This document shows positions 1 to 7,865 of a stretch of 21,095 nucleotides of DNA, one piece after another. The translations under genes and the position numbers were made by a program. The stretch comes from DASWRT01 sp036403035 (GTDB taxonomy: Bacteria; Pseudomonadota; Alphaproteobacteria; ATCC43930; CGMCC-115725), in NCBI GenBank assembly GCA_036403035.1, contig DASWRT010000246.1, forward strand, positions 1-21,095, given 5' to 3'. Under the pieces are notes generated by a model. The model was not told the origin of the DNA. It was given only the letters and a program-made list of their open reading frames with translations, and searched no databases. The number at the start of each line of letters is the position of its first letter. The stretch's first letter is position 1.

Positions 1-197
1 CCTGCGAGTCCGGACAAGGCATCGGACAGGCGCTGGAACTCTACGTTCAACCCTATCTGACCGGCGGTATGCTCATCCAGGTTTTGGAGGAGTGGAGCGA
101 AGAGCGCTTCCCGCTCTACGCCTACCACCCCTCACGGCGGCACCCCTCCGCCAAGGTCCGCGCCTTCCTGGAGTTTGCCGTCGATCTGGCGCGGTGA
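1..197 (+). CDS. LysR-type transcriptional regulator, C-terminal end (partial)
   Basis: The frame beginning at base 3 runs open from the window edge to a TGA at 195-197 and encodes 64 residues. The peptide has the look of the end of a LysR effector-binding domain: a GQGIGQ run followed by a helix, YLTGGMLIQVLEEW, then a PLYAYHPSRR strand and the terminal helix SAKVRAFLEFAVDLAR. In LysR regulators this is the second subdomain, which binds a small co-inducer in the cytoplasm. The start and the helix-turn-helix lie outside the window, so the target genes cannot be stated. The family call rests on recognition of the C-terminal pattern only. It is not linked to the following gene, which has its own promoter about 190 bases on. 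Confidence 0.8.
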   Translation, partial: CESGQGIGQALELYVQPYLTGGMLIQVLEEWSEERFPLYAYHPSRRHPSAKVRAFLEFAVDLAR

Positions 198-387
198 TGT
201 TCGTCGATGGAGTTCGATATTACGGCGCTTCTACAAGCGTATCATCGGCTACGTGCCGACTGACTGACGATTTGCGCCGAGATCGGTTAATCCCAAAATC
301 CGCGAGTTGGCCGATTGTCCTTGGCCCGATGCAGTTGAGAGCGAACAAGAGAAACGAACGTTAACCTTGATGTGTCTCGCCTTTAGG

Positions 388-416
388 TTGATTATTCATC
401 ACGAATTCTTTATAAA
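388..416 (+). promoter_or_regulatory. Candidate sigma70-type promoter for the HrgC-like gene
   Basis: TTGATT at 388-393 is separated by exactly 17 bases from TATAAA at 411-416, a close match to the housekeeping promoter consensus. The surrounding 360-416 stretch is clearly more AT-rich than the rest of the window. Transcription would start near 423, about 35 bases before the ATG at 458. The position also argues against the alternative ATG at 416, which lies within the -10 element. Confidence 0.6.
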
Positions 417-457
417 TGGCAAACTTGTCCGAGAAAAGGCTTTATCGGGGGATAGGA

Positions 458-781
458 ATGGCGAAAGCGGTGATGCTCCGCAACCCACAGACCGGCATTG
501 TGAAAAAAGGTCTCTACGGATTTTCGTGGACGACTTTCTTTTTCGGTGGCCTCCCCGCGATGTTCCGGGGCGACTGGCTGATGGGCCTCATCTTGGTGGT
601 GCTGCAATTCCTGACGTGGGGCATTTCTGGCTTGATAGCCGCCTTCGTCTACAACAAGCACTACACCACCAAACTTATCGAGCGGGGATACCGTTTCGCC
701 GATACCGAGGCGGTGAACGCGATGGCCCGCGCTCGTCTTGGCATCACCCAAACCGCCGAGCTTGCCGCGACAGCGAACTAA
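458..781 (+). CDS. Small HrgC-like inner-membrane protein
   Basis: This encodes a 107-residue protein. The start at 458 (MAKAVMLRNPQTG) is preferred over an in-frame ATG at 416 because the latter overlaps the promoter -10 box and has no ribosome site; GGGGATAG lies just before 458. The N-terminal half has the family signature RNPQTGIVKKG then GFSWTTFFFGGLPAMFRGDW, followed by two adjacent hydrophobic helices (about residues 28-37 and 42-65) and a short basic cytoplasmic tail ending near NAMARARLG. Proteins of this type (HrgC-like, related to DUF2628) are short membrane proteins of unknown biochemical role that are often carried near envelope or polysaccharide genes. The next gene is convergent, 24 bases away, with no clear terminator between. 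The family call is fairly secure, the function is unknown. Confidence 0.75.
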   Translation: MAKAVMLRNPQTGIVKKGLYGFSWTTFFFGGLPAMFRGDWLMGLILVVLQFLTWGISGLIAAFVYNKHYTTKLIERGYRFADTEAVNAMARARLGITQTAELAATAN

Positions 782-805
782 GCAAGTTCATGTAAGCCAC
801 GCCGA

Positions 806-1396
806 TCAGGACGCGACGCCGAAACCCCGGTCCGTCTCGTACTCGAAGAACGCCGGCAGTTCCGCAAGGACGGGATGCCGGCGGTCGCGGCCGGAAAGGA
901 TCGCGCTCGCCGGGTCGACCGGCCAGTCGATGTCGAGGGCCGGGTCGTCCCAGCGGATGCCGCACTCGTGGCTCGGCGCGTAGTAGTCGCTGACCTTGTA
1001 CAGGACCTCAGTGCCCGGCTGGAGCGTGCAGAACCCGTGCGCGAAGCCTTCGGGAATGTAGATCTCGCTCGTCTCCTCGGCGCTCAGGACCGCCGTGACG
1101 TGCCGGCCGAAGGTCGGCGAGCCGACGCGGATATCGACCGCGACGTCGAGGATCGCGCCGCGCATCACGCGCAGCAGCTTCGCCTGGGCGTGCGGCGGCG
1201 CCTGGAAATGCAACCCGCGCACGACGCCCTTGGCGGCGGAGAAGGACTGGTTGTCCTGCACGAACTCGGCCGAGATCCCGGCGGCGAGCAGGTCGCGGCG
1301 GCTGTAGGTCTCGACGAGGAAGCCGCGCGTGTCGCCGTGCCGCTTCAGGCGGATCAGCTTGACCTCGGGAATGCTGCTGCTCGGAATGATCTGCAC
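806..1396 (-). CDS. rfbC: dTDP-4-dehydrorhamnose 3,5-epimerase
   Basis: This encodes a 196-residue cupin-fold epimerase of full family length. It converts dTDP-4-dehydro-6-deoxyglucose to dTDP-4-dehydrorhamnose in the cytoplasm, the third step in making dTDP-rhamnose for surface polysaccharide. Visible family motifs in order: RGFLVETY (25-31), FVQDNQSFS (45-53), VVRGLHFQ (58-65) with the catalytic His63, the YIPEGFAHGFCTL stretch (113-125), and YKVSDYY with the likely catalytic Tyr133. The start is a GTG at 1394-1396 with a strong GGGGAGAGGG ribosome site just upstream. It stands alone: rmlA, rmlB and rmlD are not in the window, so it may serve a pathway encoded elsewhere or be a related sugar epimerase acting on another dTDP-sugar. 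Confidence 0.9.
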   Translation of the reverse strand: MQIIPSSSIPEVKLIRLKRHGDTRGFLVETYSRRDLLAAGISAEFVQDNQSFSAAKGVVRGLHFQAPPHAQAKLLRVMRGAILDVAVDIRVGSPTFGRHVTAVLSAEETSEIYIPEGFAHGFCTLQPGTEVLYKVSDYYAPSHECGIRWDDPALDIDWPVDPASAILSGRDRRHPVLAELPAFFEYETDRGFGVAS

Positions 1397-1592
1397 CGCA
1401 CCCTCTCCCCTGCTTCCGCCCGGATCGCGCAGAAGGCGATCGGCAGCCGCTCAAATCCCGACAAACAGGATCATCGCACGGCCGGGGCGACAACGGTGAG
1501 GTGATTCGCGTAAGATTGTCTCTATCGGCGACGCACCGCCCGCACGCAGCGGCGTTTGTCTCGCAGGAGCAATCGAGGAGCGGGCGGATCTC

Positions 1593-1943
1593 ATGGATGT
1601 CGGGAGCTTCGAGGCGTCGCTGTCGGAGAACGAGCCGCCGGCCGGGCTGAGCGCGGCGGCGCAGGCGCTGTGGTGGGACGCCAAGGGCGACTGGGAGAAG
1701 GCGCATAGCTGCGCGCAGGCGCAGGACGACGCGGCCGGCGCTTGGGTGCATGCCTATCTCCACCGCAAGGAAGGCGACGCCGCCAACGCCGACTATTGGT
1801 ATCGGCGCGCCGACCGTCCGCCGGCCACGGTGGCGCTGGAGCGGGAATGGGCGATGATCGCCGAGGCGCTGCTGTCGGCGGAGCGGCTTGCTGCCGACGC
1901 CGTTTCCGGTCGGTTAGATGCGGGCGCCGTCCGTCGGCGATGA
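1593..1943 (+). CDS. Conserved hypothetical protein, small helical
   Basis: This encodes a 116-residue protein without signal peptide or membrane segment. The core reads as helical hairpins (LSAAAQALWWDAKGDWEKAH, then GAWVHAYLHRKEGDAANA and YWYRRAD), reminiscent of tetratricopeptide-like packing, and the run AWVHAYLHRKEGD..NADYWYRRA is a pattern I recognise from uncharacterised short proteins of Alphaproteobacteria. No catalytic motif is seen. The ATG at 1593 is preceded by a GAGGAG purine run about 15 bases upstream. The tail after about residue 95 is less protein-like than the core. It is divergent from rfbC with a 196-base gap that probably holds both promoters. The function is unknown. 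Confidence 0.7.
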   Translation: MDVGSFEASLSENEPPAGLSAAAQALWWDAKGDWEKAHSCAQAQDDAAGAWVHAYLHRKEGDAANADYWYRRADRPPATVALEREWAMIAEALLSAERLAADAVSGRLDAGAVRRR

Positions 1944-2039
1944 CAATCGTGCCGCTTAGCGGGTGAGCGACCCTATCGCTGGGTGGGCAGTCTTCCGCAT
2001 TCACGCACAGAGTCCCGGCGCCGGGATGCAGGCCGGATG

Positions 2040-2070
<31 letters not shown>

Positions 2071-2153
2071 ATCACTGATTTCGCGAAAAGTTTATACGCT
2101 ATTCAATCGTAAGTATGCCATAAAGATGGCGACTTCAGGAACGAGAACTCGCC

Positions 2154-2785
2154 ATGAACTTTCTTTTTCGGCGCGCCGTCTTGATGCTGACGCTGCTCCC
2201 GGCGCTCGTGCTGGCCGCGCATGCCGCACGGTCAATGGTGCTGGTCTACGACAGCCCGATCGTGCATGTGGCGCCGGGCAGATCGGTGGGCATCGGCGCG
2301 ACGCGTATGTGCCGCCGGGCTACGGCTCGGATATACCTGGGCTTCATACCTATGGCTTCAGCGAACCCGTCTCCCAATTCGGTGGGTATGTATTCACTGA
2401 CGGCGCGCTTTACGTCGACCAACAGGACTTTATGGGCTTCCATGAAGCGGGAACACCGGCCAACGCCTATTTCGAGCATACGCAGTTCGTTGCAGCGAAC
2501 AGCCTCGCCAATCTGAGCGTGCCGCCAGGCTCGTCCATCCATGTTTACCTGGGGCAGATCGTTGCGGATGCGATGTTGCCTGTCGGTTCCTACACGACGG
2601 ACATCGGCATCTATCAGCAGTGCGGTTCGGGGTTGTGCATGGTTCTTTCGGATATGCCGCCGTCCTTCGTGGATGCGGGTCCTTTGACCATCGAGGTCGC
2701 AGTGCCGGAGCCGGCTGCGGCGCTGCTGCTGGCGTCCGGTCTCGCCGGATTCGGATTTGCGACCCGCGGGAACCGGAAACGCTGA
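2154..2785 (+). pseudogene. PEP-CTERM sorting domain protein, frameshifted
   Basis: Two frames are needed to read this gene. From the ATG at 2154 (purine-rich AGGAACGAG upstream) the frame gives a good Sec signal peptide (MNFLFRRAVLMLTLLPALVL, cleavage near AHA-A) and then VLVYDSPIVHVAPG. From about 2275-2300 the sensible protein continues one frame over, from DAYVPPGYGSDIPG to the stop at 2783-2785. The C-terminus has the tripartite sorting signal: VPEP, the hydrophobic stretch AAALLLASGLAGFGFA, then a basic tail RGNRKR. In the family, exosortase cleaves such proteins at the inner membrane for export to the surface or biofilm matrix. No exosortase gene is in the window. One base lost or two gained would explain the break. 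It could be a true null, a sequencing error or, less likely, a programmed shift. Confidence 0.75.
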
Positions 2786-2893
2786 CGCGGGCGGCGAGAC
2801 GCGCCGTCGGTAGTTTCACCTTGCCGGTCGGCTACCCCGTCCCGTCTGGGCCTCATCGAGCCCCGCCGCGAGCCTCGCCGCGCGGCAACACCG

Positions 2894-3631
2894 TCAATAC
2901 AGGTGCTGGCCGCCGGTGACGAAGATCTCGGTGCCGGTGACGTAGGCGGCGCCGTCGCTGCACAGGTAGTAGATCGCGTTCGCGACGTCCTCCGGCGTGC
3001 CGAGCCGGGCGAGCGGGATCCGCGGGATCAGCACCTCGGTCTCCGGCGACAGCATCGCCGTCTCGATCTCGCCCGGCGCGATCGCGTTGACGCGGACGCC
3101 CAGCTGCGCGAACTCCGCCGCCATCTCGCGCGTCAGCGCCGAGAGCGCCGCCTTCGAGGTCGAGTAGGCCGAGCCGGCGAACGGGTGGACGGCATGGCCG
3201 GCGATCGAGGTGACGTTGACGATCGCCCCCTTCCCCCTGGCGAGCGCGGCGGCGAAGCCGCGCGCCAGCATCAGCGGCGCGAAGAAGTTGAGCTGGAACA
3301 CGTCGTACCAGCCGGCGATGTCGCCGTTGAGGCATCCCAGCCGTTCCTTGAACGGCGTCTTCGGCGAGACCCCGGCATTGTTGACGAGCGCATGGAGCGG
3401 CGCGCCGTCGAGCCATTCCAGCGCCTCGTCGATGAAGGCGTCGAGCGCCGCGGCGTCGCCGAGGTCGGCCGAGATATGGTGCGACCACGCCGGGTCGCGG
3501 CGGCACTCCGCCGGCACGTCCTCGCGCGAGCAGGTGACGATACGCCAGCCTTCGCGGCCGAAACGCTGCACGGTGGCGTGGCCGATGCCTCGGCTGGCCC
3601 CGGTGAGAAGGAGGGTCTTGCGCTCGCTCAT
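2894..3631 (-). CDS. SDR family NAD(P)-dependent oxidoreductase
   Basis: This encodes 245 residues, the usual length of a classical short-chain dehydrogenase. The Rossmann motif TGASRGIG is at residues 10-17, NNAG at 84-87, and the catalytic triad is Ser142 with Tyr156-x-x-x-Lys160 (YSTSK). The C-terminal PEDVANAIYYLCSDGAAYVTG pattern and the terminal VTGG are those of the FabG-like group. The enzyme would oxidise or reduce an alcohol/ketone in the cytoplasm; the substrate cannot be told from sequence. Ser36 after the second strand, with no acidic residue at that place, is mildly in favour of NADP. It lies 110 bases downstream of the radical SAM gene on the same strand, which may mean shared transcription. 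It is convergent with the PEP-CTERM gene. Confidence 0.88.
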   Translation of the reverse strand: MSERKTLLLTGASRGIGHATVQRFGREGWRIVTCSREDVPAECRRDPAWSHHISADLGDAAALDAFIDEALEWLDGAPLHALVNNAGVSPKTPFKERLGCLNGDIAGWYDVFQLNFFAPLMLARGFAAALARGKGAIVNVTSIAGHAVHPFAGSAYSTSKAALSALTREMAAEFAQLGVRVNAIAPGEIETAMLSPETEVLIPRIPLARLGTPEDVANAIYYLCSDGAAYVTGTEIFVTGGQHLY

Positions 3632-3741
3632 GACGGCCCGAGCTTAGTGGACGCGCGGCTGCTCCGCCAGACATACGGACCGACCTTGCCCCGCTGCAAC
3701 GGCACTCCCGCACATTGCCGGTGCACGCCGAACTGCCATGC

Positions 3742-5313
3742 TCAGAACGAATTTCTGATCGGCACCCCGTCTCCGGCAGACATTTCGCGGACCAGCGTGT
3801 CCACGTGGTAGTGCATTGCGCACTTGATTGCGTATACCTGCCAGATAAGAGGCTCACGGCGCCGCTTAACGATATTCCACATCCGCTTCAGGTATTCGCG
3901 GCGAAGTCGTGCATCGGACACGTGCCGGAGCAGTCGGACCATGATGACGGCGGTCTCGGCCATCATACGCAGATCGAACCGCAATCGACGCCATGGGTGC
4001 TTTTTCATATAGCGCCTGCGCGCCTGTTGTGGCCGGATCCCCATCCCGAGATAGAGGGAATCCAGCCGGGCGAAGTACGCTTCGGGCAGATGCAGATCCC
4101 GCAGAACCGAGAGGTATCCGTCGCGCAAGGTCGCCCGCTCGATCCGCGACGGAATGACATTGGTTCCATATGCCGGTTCGTCTGCCGGATCGAGGCGGCC
4201 TTCCGCTTGTAAACGCCTATACAGGGGCGTCTTCGGGATTGCCGACAGCATACCGACCATCGGGTTGACGATCCGGGCATCTCGGACGAACCGGCGTTGC
4301 GCATCGAAAATGCTGGCGTCGTCGTTATCGAAGCCGAGGATCATACCGCTCCAAACTTCGATTCCGTTTTCCTGGACTCGGTGGATCTTCTCAAGCATCG
4401 AGCCGCCCTGTCCGCGGACGTTCTGGAGCTTTTTCGTCTCCCGAAGCGACGCTTCGTTCGGCGTTTCAATGCCGATGAACACCGTGTCGATGTTGGCGTC
4501 GACCATCATTCCCATCAGTTCGGGATCGTCGGCGAGATCGAGCGACGCTTCGGTGAAGAAGCCCATCGGATAGCCGTGCTCCCGCTGCCAGTCGACGACG
4601 GCCTGCAGAATCGGCTTGATCGCTTTCTTGTTGCCGATGAGGTTGTCGTCGACGATGAACACGTCGCGCTTTCCGGCTCGCCGCAGGGCGTCGAGTTCGG
4701 CGAGGATCTGCTCCGCCGTTTTGATGCGCGGACGGCGGCCGAAGACGACGATGATGTCGCAGAACTCGCAGGTGAAAGGGCACCCGCGTGAGAACTGGAC
4801 CGAGCCGAAGGCGTATTTCTCCATTCGAAGAAGGTCTAAACGCGGGATTGGCACCCGCGACATGTCAGTCTTCTCAGCCTGCTCATAGCGGACGGCATGA
4901 CTCCCTTGCGCCCACTCCGTGAGGAACTGCGGCCACGTATCCTCCGCCTCGCCGACGAAAGTTACATCGACAAGCTCCGGGCCGAAATAATCCTCCTGCA
5001 CCGTGATCCATGGACCGCCGACGACGGTGAAACATCCGCGCGCCTTGAGCGCCGCGAGTATCTCGCGCATGCGTTGCCGCTGGACGATCATTCCGGTAAG
5101 GCCGACGAGATCGGCCCGTGCGCAACGATCCCAGTCGATGGGCTCGACGTTTTCGTCGATGATGGTGACAGTATGCCCCTGCGGAGTCAGGGCGCCGAGC
5201 AGAGCAAGGCCCGCTGTCGGCAAAACGGCCTTTGCGCCGAGGATGCGCAATGAATGTTCCATGCCCCAATAGGATGGCTCAAACCGCGGGTTGATGAAGA
5301 CGATGTCAGCCAT
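3742..5313 (-). CDS. B12-binding domain radical SAM protein
   Basis: This encodes about 523 residues. The N-terminal 140 residues form a cobalamin-binding Rossmann-like domain (VFINPRFEPSYWGMEH, IIDENVEPIDW, GLTGMIVQ, VVGGPW). The radical SAM core follows, with SRGCPFTCEFCD giving the CxxxCxxC cluster ligands at Cys178, Cys182 and Cys185, then IVDDNLIGN and FIGIETPNE. The C-terminal part, YGTNVIPSRI through the basic MKKHPWRRLRFDLRMM region, fits the DUF4070 extension. Layout and length resemble the HpnP hopanoid C-2 methylase group, but the B12-domain sequence is distinct and no hopanoid gene is nearby, so the substrate is unknown. The start at 5313 has GCGAGA at good spacing; an in-frame ATG at 5322 gives three more residues with the purine run too close. 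Confidence 0.88.
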   Translation of the reverse strand: MADIVFINPRFEPSYWGMEHSLRILGAKAVLPTAGLALLGALTPQGHTVTIIDENVEPIDWDRCARADLVGLTGMIVQRQRMREILAALKARGCFTVVGGPWITVQEDYFGPELVDVTFVGEAEDTWPQFLTEWAQGSHAVRYEQAEKTDMSRVPIPRLDLLRMEKYAFGSVQFSRGCPFTCEFCDIIVVFGRRPRIKTAEQILAELDALRRAGKRDVFIVDDNLIGNKKAIKPILQAVVDWQREHGYPMGFFTEASLDLADDPELMGMMVDANIDTVFIGIETPNEASLRETKKLQNVRGQGGSMLEKIHRVQENGIEVWSGMILGFDNDDASIFDAQRRFVRDARIVNPMVGMLSAIPKTPLYRRLQAEGRLDPADEPAYGTNVIPSRIERATLRDGYLSVLRDLHLPEAYFARLDSLYLGMGIRPQQARRRYMKKHPWRRLRFDLRMMAETAVIMVRLLRHVSDARLRREYLKRMWNIVKRRREPLIWQVYAIKCAMHYHVDTLVREMSAGDGVPIRNSF

Positions 5314-5322
5314 GAGGGACAT

Positions 5323-5743
5323 TCTCGCCGGAGTGTGCGGTTAACGAATGGGCCTGCGCAGCGATCCTCCGCCAGCCTGCCATATAACTTCCCGAAGCAG
5401 CAGCCGCTCGCGTCGATCATAGCGAAGAACGCGGCGTCACGGCGCGGCCGTATGACACCACGGCGGGATTTCCTGTTTCGCAAAACCCGCTTCTCTCGGT
5501 TTGCCAACGTACTGCGCGGTAACGCTGAAACCGTTGCGGATGCCGATGGTGTCCATGAGGCCGTTGCGAACCACATAAAGCTCGGGACGGGTAGATCGCC
5601 GGAAGGTGGCCGCGGTTGCTTTCCGGCGTATCAGCCGCGACAAGGGCATCTCGTGCTCGTGAGCGCTTGCGCGAGCGCGCGCCGGTATTCCGCAGCCGCC
5701 CGCCCCGCCCGCTCCTTACCGCCGTCCCGCGCCCCGACAACAC
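5323..5743. other. 421-base gap without a secure gene
   Basis: This stretch lies upstream of the radical SAM gene and downstream of the small exported protein gene, both on the minus strand. It probably carries the radical SAM promoter near its left end. The only protein-like reading I find is the short minus-strand frame described separately at 5437-5649. The other open frames are rich in Arg and Ser with no recognisable pattern. No tRNA, convincing terminator or repeat was seen. Confidence 0.5.
5437..5649 (-). CDS. Possible small protein or gene fragment, unrecognised
   Basis: A 70-codon minus-strand frame in an otherwise empty gap. The central stretch (ELYVVRNGLMDTIGIRNGF, then VTAQYVGKP) has balanced amino-acid use and mostly C or G in third codon positions, unlike the Arg/Ser-rich readings in other frames. 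The ends look less convincing. The ATG has only a weak GAG before it. I do not recognise a family. It may be a real small protein, or the remains of a longer one whose ends have decayed. Confidence 0.3.
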   Translation of the reverse strand: MPLSRLIRRKATAATFRRSTRPELYVVRNGLMDTIGIRNGFSVTAQYVGKPREAGFAKQEIPPWCHTAAP

Positions 5744-6160
5744 TCAGGATTGCCCGTTGACGCGGTCCATGGTCTCGAGCAGGTCGGCCAAGGACTGCTT
5801 GCAGGCCGCAAGGTCCGGCTTGTTTGCGCGGAGCGCGTCGAGCGCGCGATCGATCGCCTTGTCGATCGCGTGCCACTCCGCTGCCGAGCGAGGCTTCAGG
5901 GCCGGTTCCGCTTCGTCCCAGGATGTCTCAAGATCCTTGATCCGGGTCTTCGCGCCGGGGAGGTCGCCCTTGTCGACCAAGGATGCCGTGTCGACGACGA
6001 TCGCTCGAAACGAGGACAGGTCGCCGAGTTTCGAGGCGGTTGCCGCATCCGCCGATGCGACGATCCGGGCCGAAGGCAGGAGGGCGCCCGCGCCAAGCTG
6101 CGCAATCCCGAGCATGGGCAGCAGCAGGACGATGGTTTTGACGCGCATGAGCTTCTTCAT
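5744..6160 (-). CDS. Small exported helical protein
   Basis: This encodes 138 residues. The start at 6160 is chosen because AGAAAGGGA sits at good spacing before it and the peptide then opens with a typical export signal (MKKLMRVKTIVLLLPMLGIA, cleavage near residue 40). An upstream in-frame start at 6235 would add 25 residues without a ribosome site. The mature part is helical and carries the repeated pattern SSFRAIVVDTASLVDKGDLPGAKTRI..LETSWDEAE and AIDKAIDRALDALRANKPD. I recognise this arrangement from uncharacterised periplasmic proteins that accompany COG4705 membrane proteins. It lies 110 bases downstream of such a gene on the same strand, so the two are probably co-transcribed. The biochemical role is unknown. 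Confidence 0.75.
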   Translation of the reverse strand: MKKLMRVKTIVLLLPMLGIAQLGAGALLPSARIVASADAATASKLGDLSSFRAIVVDTASLVDKGDLPGAKTRIKDLETSWDEAEPALKPRSAAEWHAIDKAIDRALDALRANKPDLAACKQSLADLLETMDRVNGQS

Positions 6161-6270
6161 CGGATGTCCCTTTCTCGATTGGTGCGCAGCAACAGCGACC
6201 TCTGCCGGCGTCGCTGCCCGCCATTCGCACGGCATGGCTCGACGCCCGGCCGGGTCTCATACTTCCGCTT

Positions 6271-7047
6271 TCATTTTCGCCTGAGTCGGGCCTGTTTCGG
6301 GCCAATGCTCAGGAACGTGACCAGGGCAGTGATGACGGCGAGGAACGCGATACTGGTCCGAACGGTACCGAGCCCGAATCCGCCGTAGGTCTGAGCTTGG
6401 GACAACAGGTCGCCGAGCGAGGCGCCCAGCGGACGCGTCAGGATGTAGGCGAGCCAGAAGGCGAGAACCGCGTTGGCGCCCAGGTAATACGCGCCCGCGA
6501 TGGCTGCGATCAGCAGGCCGAACACCAGCACGCCGACATTGAAGCCAAGGCCGAGCGCTTCCGTCGCCAAGTCGCCGGCGGCCGTGCCCAGGGCGAACGT
6601 GAACAGGATCGCCGCCCAATAGAAGAGTTCGCGTCGTGTGGTGACGATTGTATGGATCGAGAGCGTCCGCTCGGTCCAGTACCAGACTGCGAAGGTCACC
6701 GCCAATAGTGCGGCAAATACAGCGGTGCTGACATAAAGGCTGACGTCCAGCCCGTCGGTGAGGGCGTCGGTGATCTGCGTTCCGACCACGCTCACCAGGA
6801 CCACCGTCAGCCAGTAAATCCACGGCACATAGCGCCGCGACCGCAACTGCAGGAGCAGCGCCGCCAACAGCAGGGCGGCCATTATCCCGCCCGTGATCGC
6901 CGTGCCGAGACCCACATGCACCGCCAGATAATCCGCACCGGTCTCGCCCACCGTCGTCGACATGATTTTGATGACCCAGAAGGAGAGCGTGACTTCCGGG
7001 ACTTTGTTGAGCATCCAGATCGCCCGTTTCTCTTTAAGATCGCTCAA
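6271..7047 (-). CDS. COG4705-type multi-pass membrane protein
   Basis: This encodes 258 residues with about seven hydrophobic segments. The family pattern is clear: KVPEVTLSFWVIKIMSTTVGETGADYL near the N-terminus and a related second half (FYWAAILFTFALGTAAGDL, then AVLAFWLAYILTRPLGASLGD), indicating an internal duplication of the DUF347-like unit with conserved TTxGET/TAAGDL turns. The start is a TTG at 7045-7047, supported by a near-perfect GGAGGGAGAG ribosome site; the first ATG lies 11 codons inside. The protein sits in the inner membrane. Its activity is unknown, though the family often occurs beside two-component systems. It is divergent from the PepSY gene and probably forms an operon with the small exported protein downstream. 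Confidence 0.85.
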   Translation of the reverse strand: MSDLKEKRAIWMLNKVPEVTLSFWVIKIMSTTVGETGADYLAVHVGLGTAITGGIMAALLLAALLLQLRSRRYVPWIYWLTVVLVSVVGTQITDALTDGLDVSLYVSTAVFAALLAVTFAVWYWTERTLSIHTIVTTRRELFYWAAILFTFALGTAAGDLATEALGLGFNVGVLVFGLLIAAIAGAYYLGANAVLAFWLAYILTRPLGASLGDLLSQAQTYGGFGLGTVRTSIAFLAVITALVTFLSIGPKQARLRRK

Positions 7048-7190
7048 GCTCTCTCTCCCTCCGAAGCGAGCAAGATACCGGACGCCACCCTTCGTGCGTG
7101 CGCAATCAAGCGGCTTCTAACGCAGACCAGTTCCGATCCGCCCTGACCGCCGATGTCTCTACAGGAGCCCGGTTTGCTGCCGCATGTCCG

Positions 7191-7257
7191 CAAGTTTGTG
7201 GTTTCGTAAGGTTTGCGAACGCACGTGCCGGCCGCTGCGCACTTGATCCTTACGAAA
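7191..7257. promoter_or_regulatory. Putative regulator-binding repeats in the divergent promoter region
   Basis: The 314-base space between the COG4705 and PepSY genes holds two adjacent decamers, GTTTCGTAAG (7201-7210) and GTTTGCGAAC (7211-7220), preceded by AGTTTGTG at 7193-7200. A perfect 9-base inverted copy, CTTACGAAA, is at 7249-7257, matching TTTCGTAAG at 7202-7210. Tandem half-sites spaced about one helical turn apart are how OmpR-family response regulators usually bind. The link to the regulator encoded at 10457 is inference. Confidence 0.45.
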
Positions 7258-7361
7258 AGGTAAATCCGCCGCAAAGCAGACGCCAAGCGCCGGAGCGGAA
7301 GATGACTTCTTCCACGGCCGAGGATCCGACCTCGCCGCCCTCCAGCAAGGAAGGAGAGATC

Positions 7362-7811
7362 ATGATACGCAGCAAGCGAACGGCGATCAGCCTCGCGGGA
7401 CTGGCAAGCGCGGCGCTGGTCGCCGCTGCCGCCGCCGCCGCGGCGCCGGTGCGCGCCGAAGGACGGGCACCGGACCCGGACTACGCGTCGAGCATCAAAA
7501 TCGACGGCAAGCATCACCACGGCGGGAGCGAGCAAGAAGAAGCGGCACGCTATGCCGATCTCGCCAAGATCGATGCGGCGCAAGCGATCGCGGCGGCGCA
7601 GGGACGCGTGCCGGGCAAGGTGCTGAGCGCCATGTTGGACAACGAGAACGGCAACCTTGTGTACAGCGTGCTCGTCCAGCCGAGCCAAGACGGCGGTGCC
7701 ATGCAGGACGTCAAGATCGATGCAGGCAACGGCGCGGTGCTCAAAACCACCATGAGCAACGGTCGCGAAAAGCACGACCACGAGCACGAGGAGGACGATG
7801 AGCAGGACTGA
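7362..7811 (+). CDS. Exported PepSY-domain protein with His-rich tail
   Basis: This encodes 149 residues. The ATG at 7362 has a strong AAGGAAGGAGAG ribosome site. A signal peptide with an alanine-rich core covers about residues 1-28 (cleavage near VRA-E). The PepSY domain spans about residues 60-130: IDAAQAIAAAQGRVPGKV, then LDNENGNLVYSVLV, then VKIDAGNGAVLKT, the classic pattern. Before it lies a KHHHGG patch and after it the tail KHDHEHEEDDEQD, both rich in His and acids, which could bind metal ions in the periplasm. PepSY domains are thought to act as inhibitory or chaperone-like modules, often paired with sensor kinases. It is divergent from COG4705 and points toward the ABC/two-component operon 54 bases on. 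Confidence 0.88.
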   Translation: MIRSKRTAISLAGLASAALVAAAAAAAAPVRAEGRAPDPDYASSIKIDGKHHHGGSEQEEAARYADLAKIDAAQAIAAAQGRVPGKVLSAMLDNENGNLVYSVLVQPSQDGGAMQDVKIDAGNGAVLKTTMSNGREKHDHEHEEDDEQD

Positions 7812-7865
7812 CCGGTCCCGCCAGACGACTATCCGTCAATCCCCGTTGAGGACCAGCAAGAGATC

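Noticed and set aside
2275..2300. Programmed frameshift in the PEP-CTERM gene
   Set aside because: There is no slippery heptamer or strong downstream structure visible; a mutation or sequencing error is simpler.
2911..2942. Short direct repeat GCCGGTGACG near the SDR end
   Set aside because: It merely encodes the two nearby VTG motifs at the SDR C-terminus and needs no other explanation.
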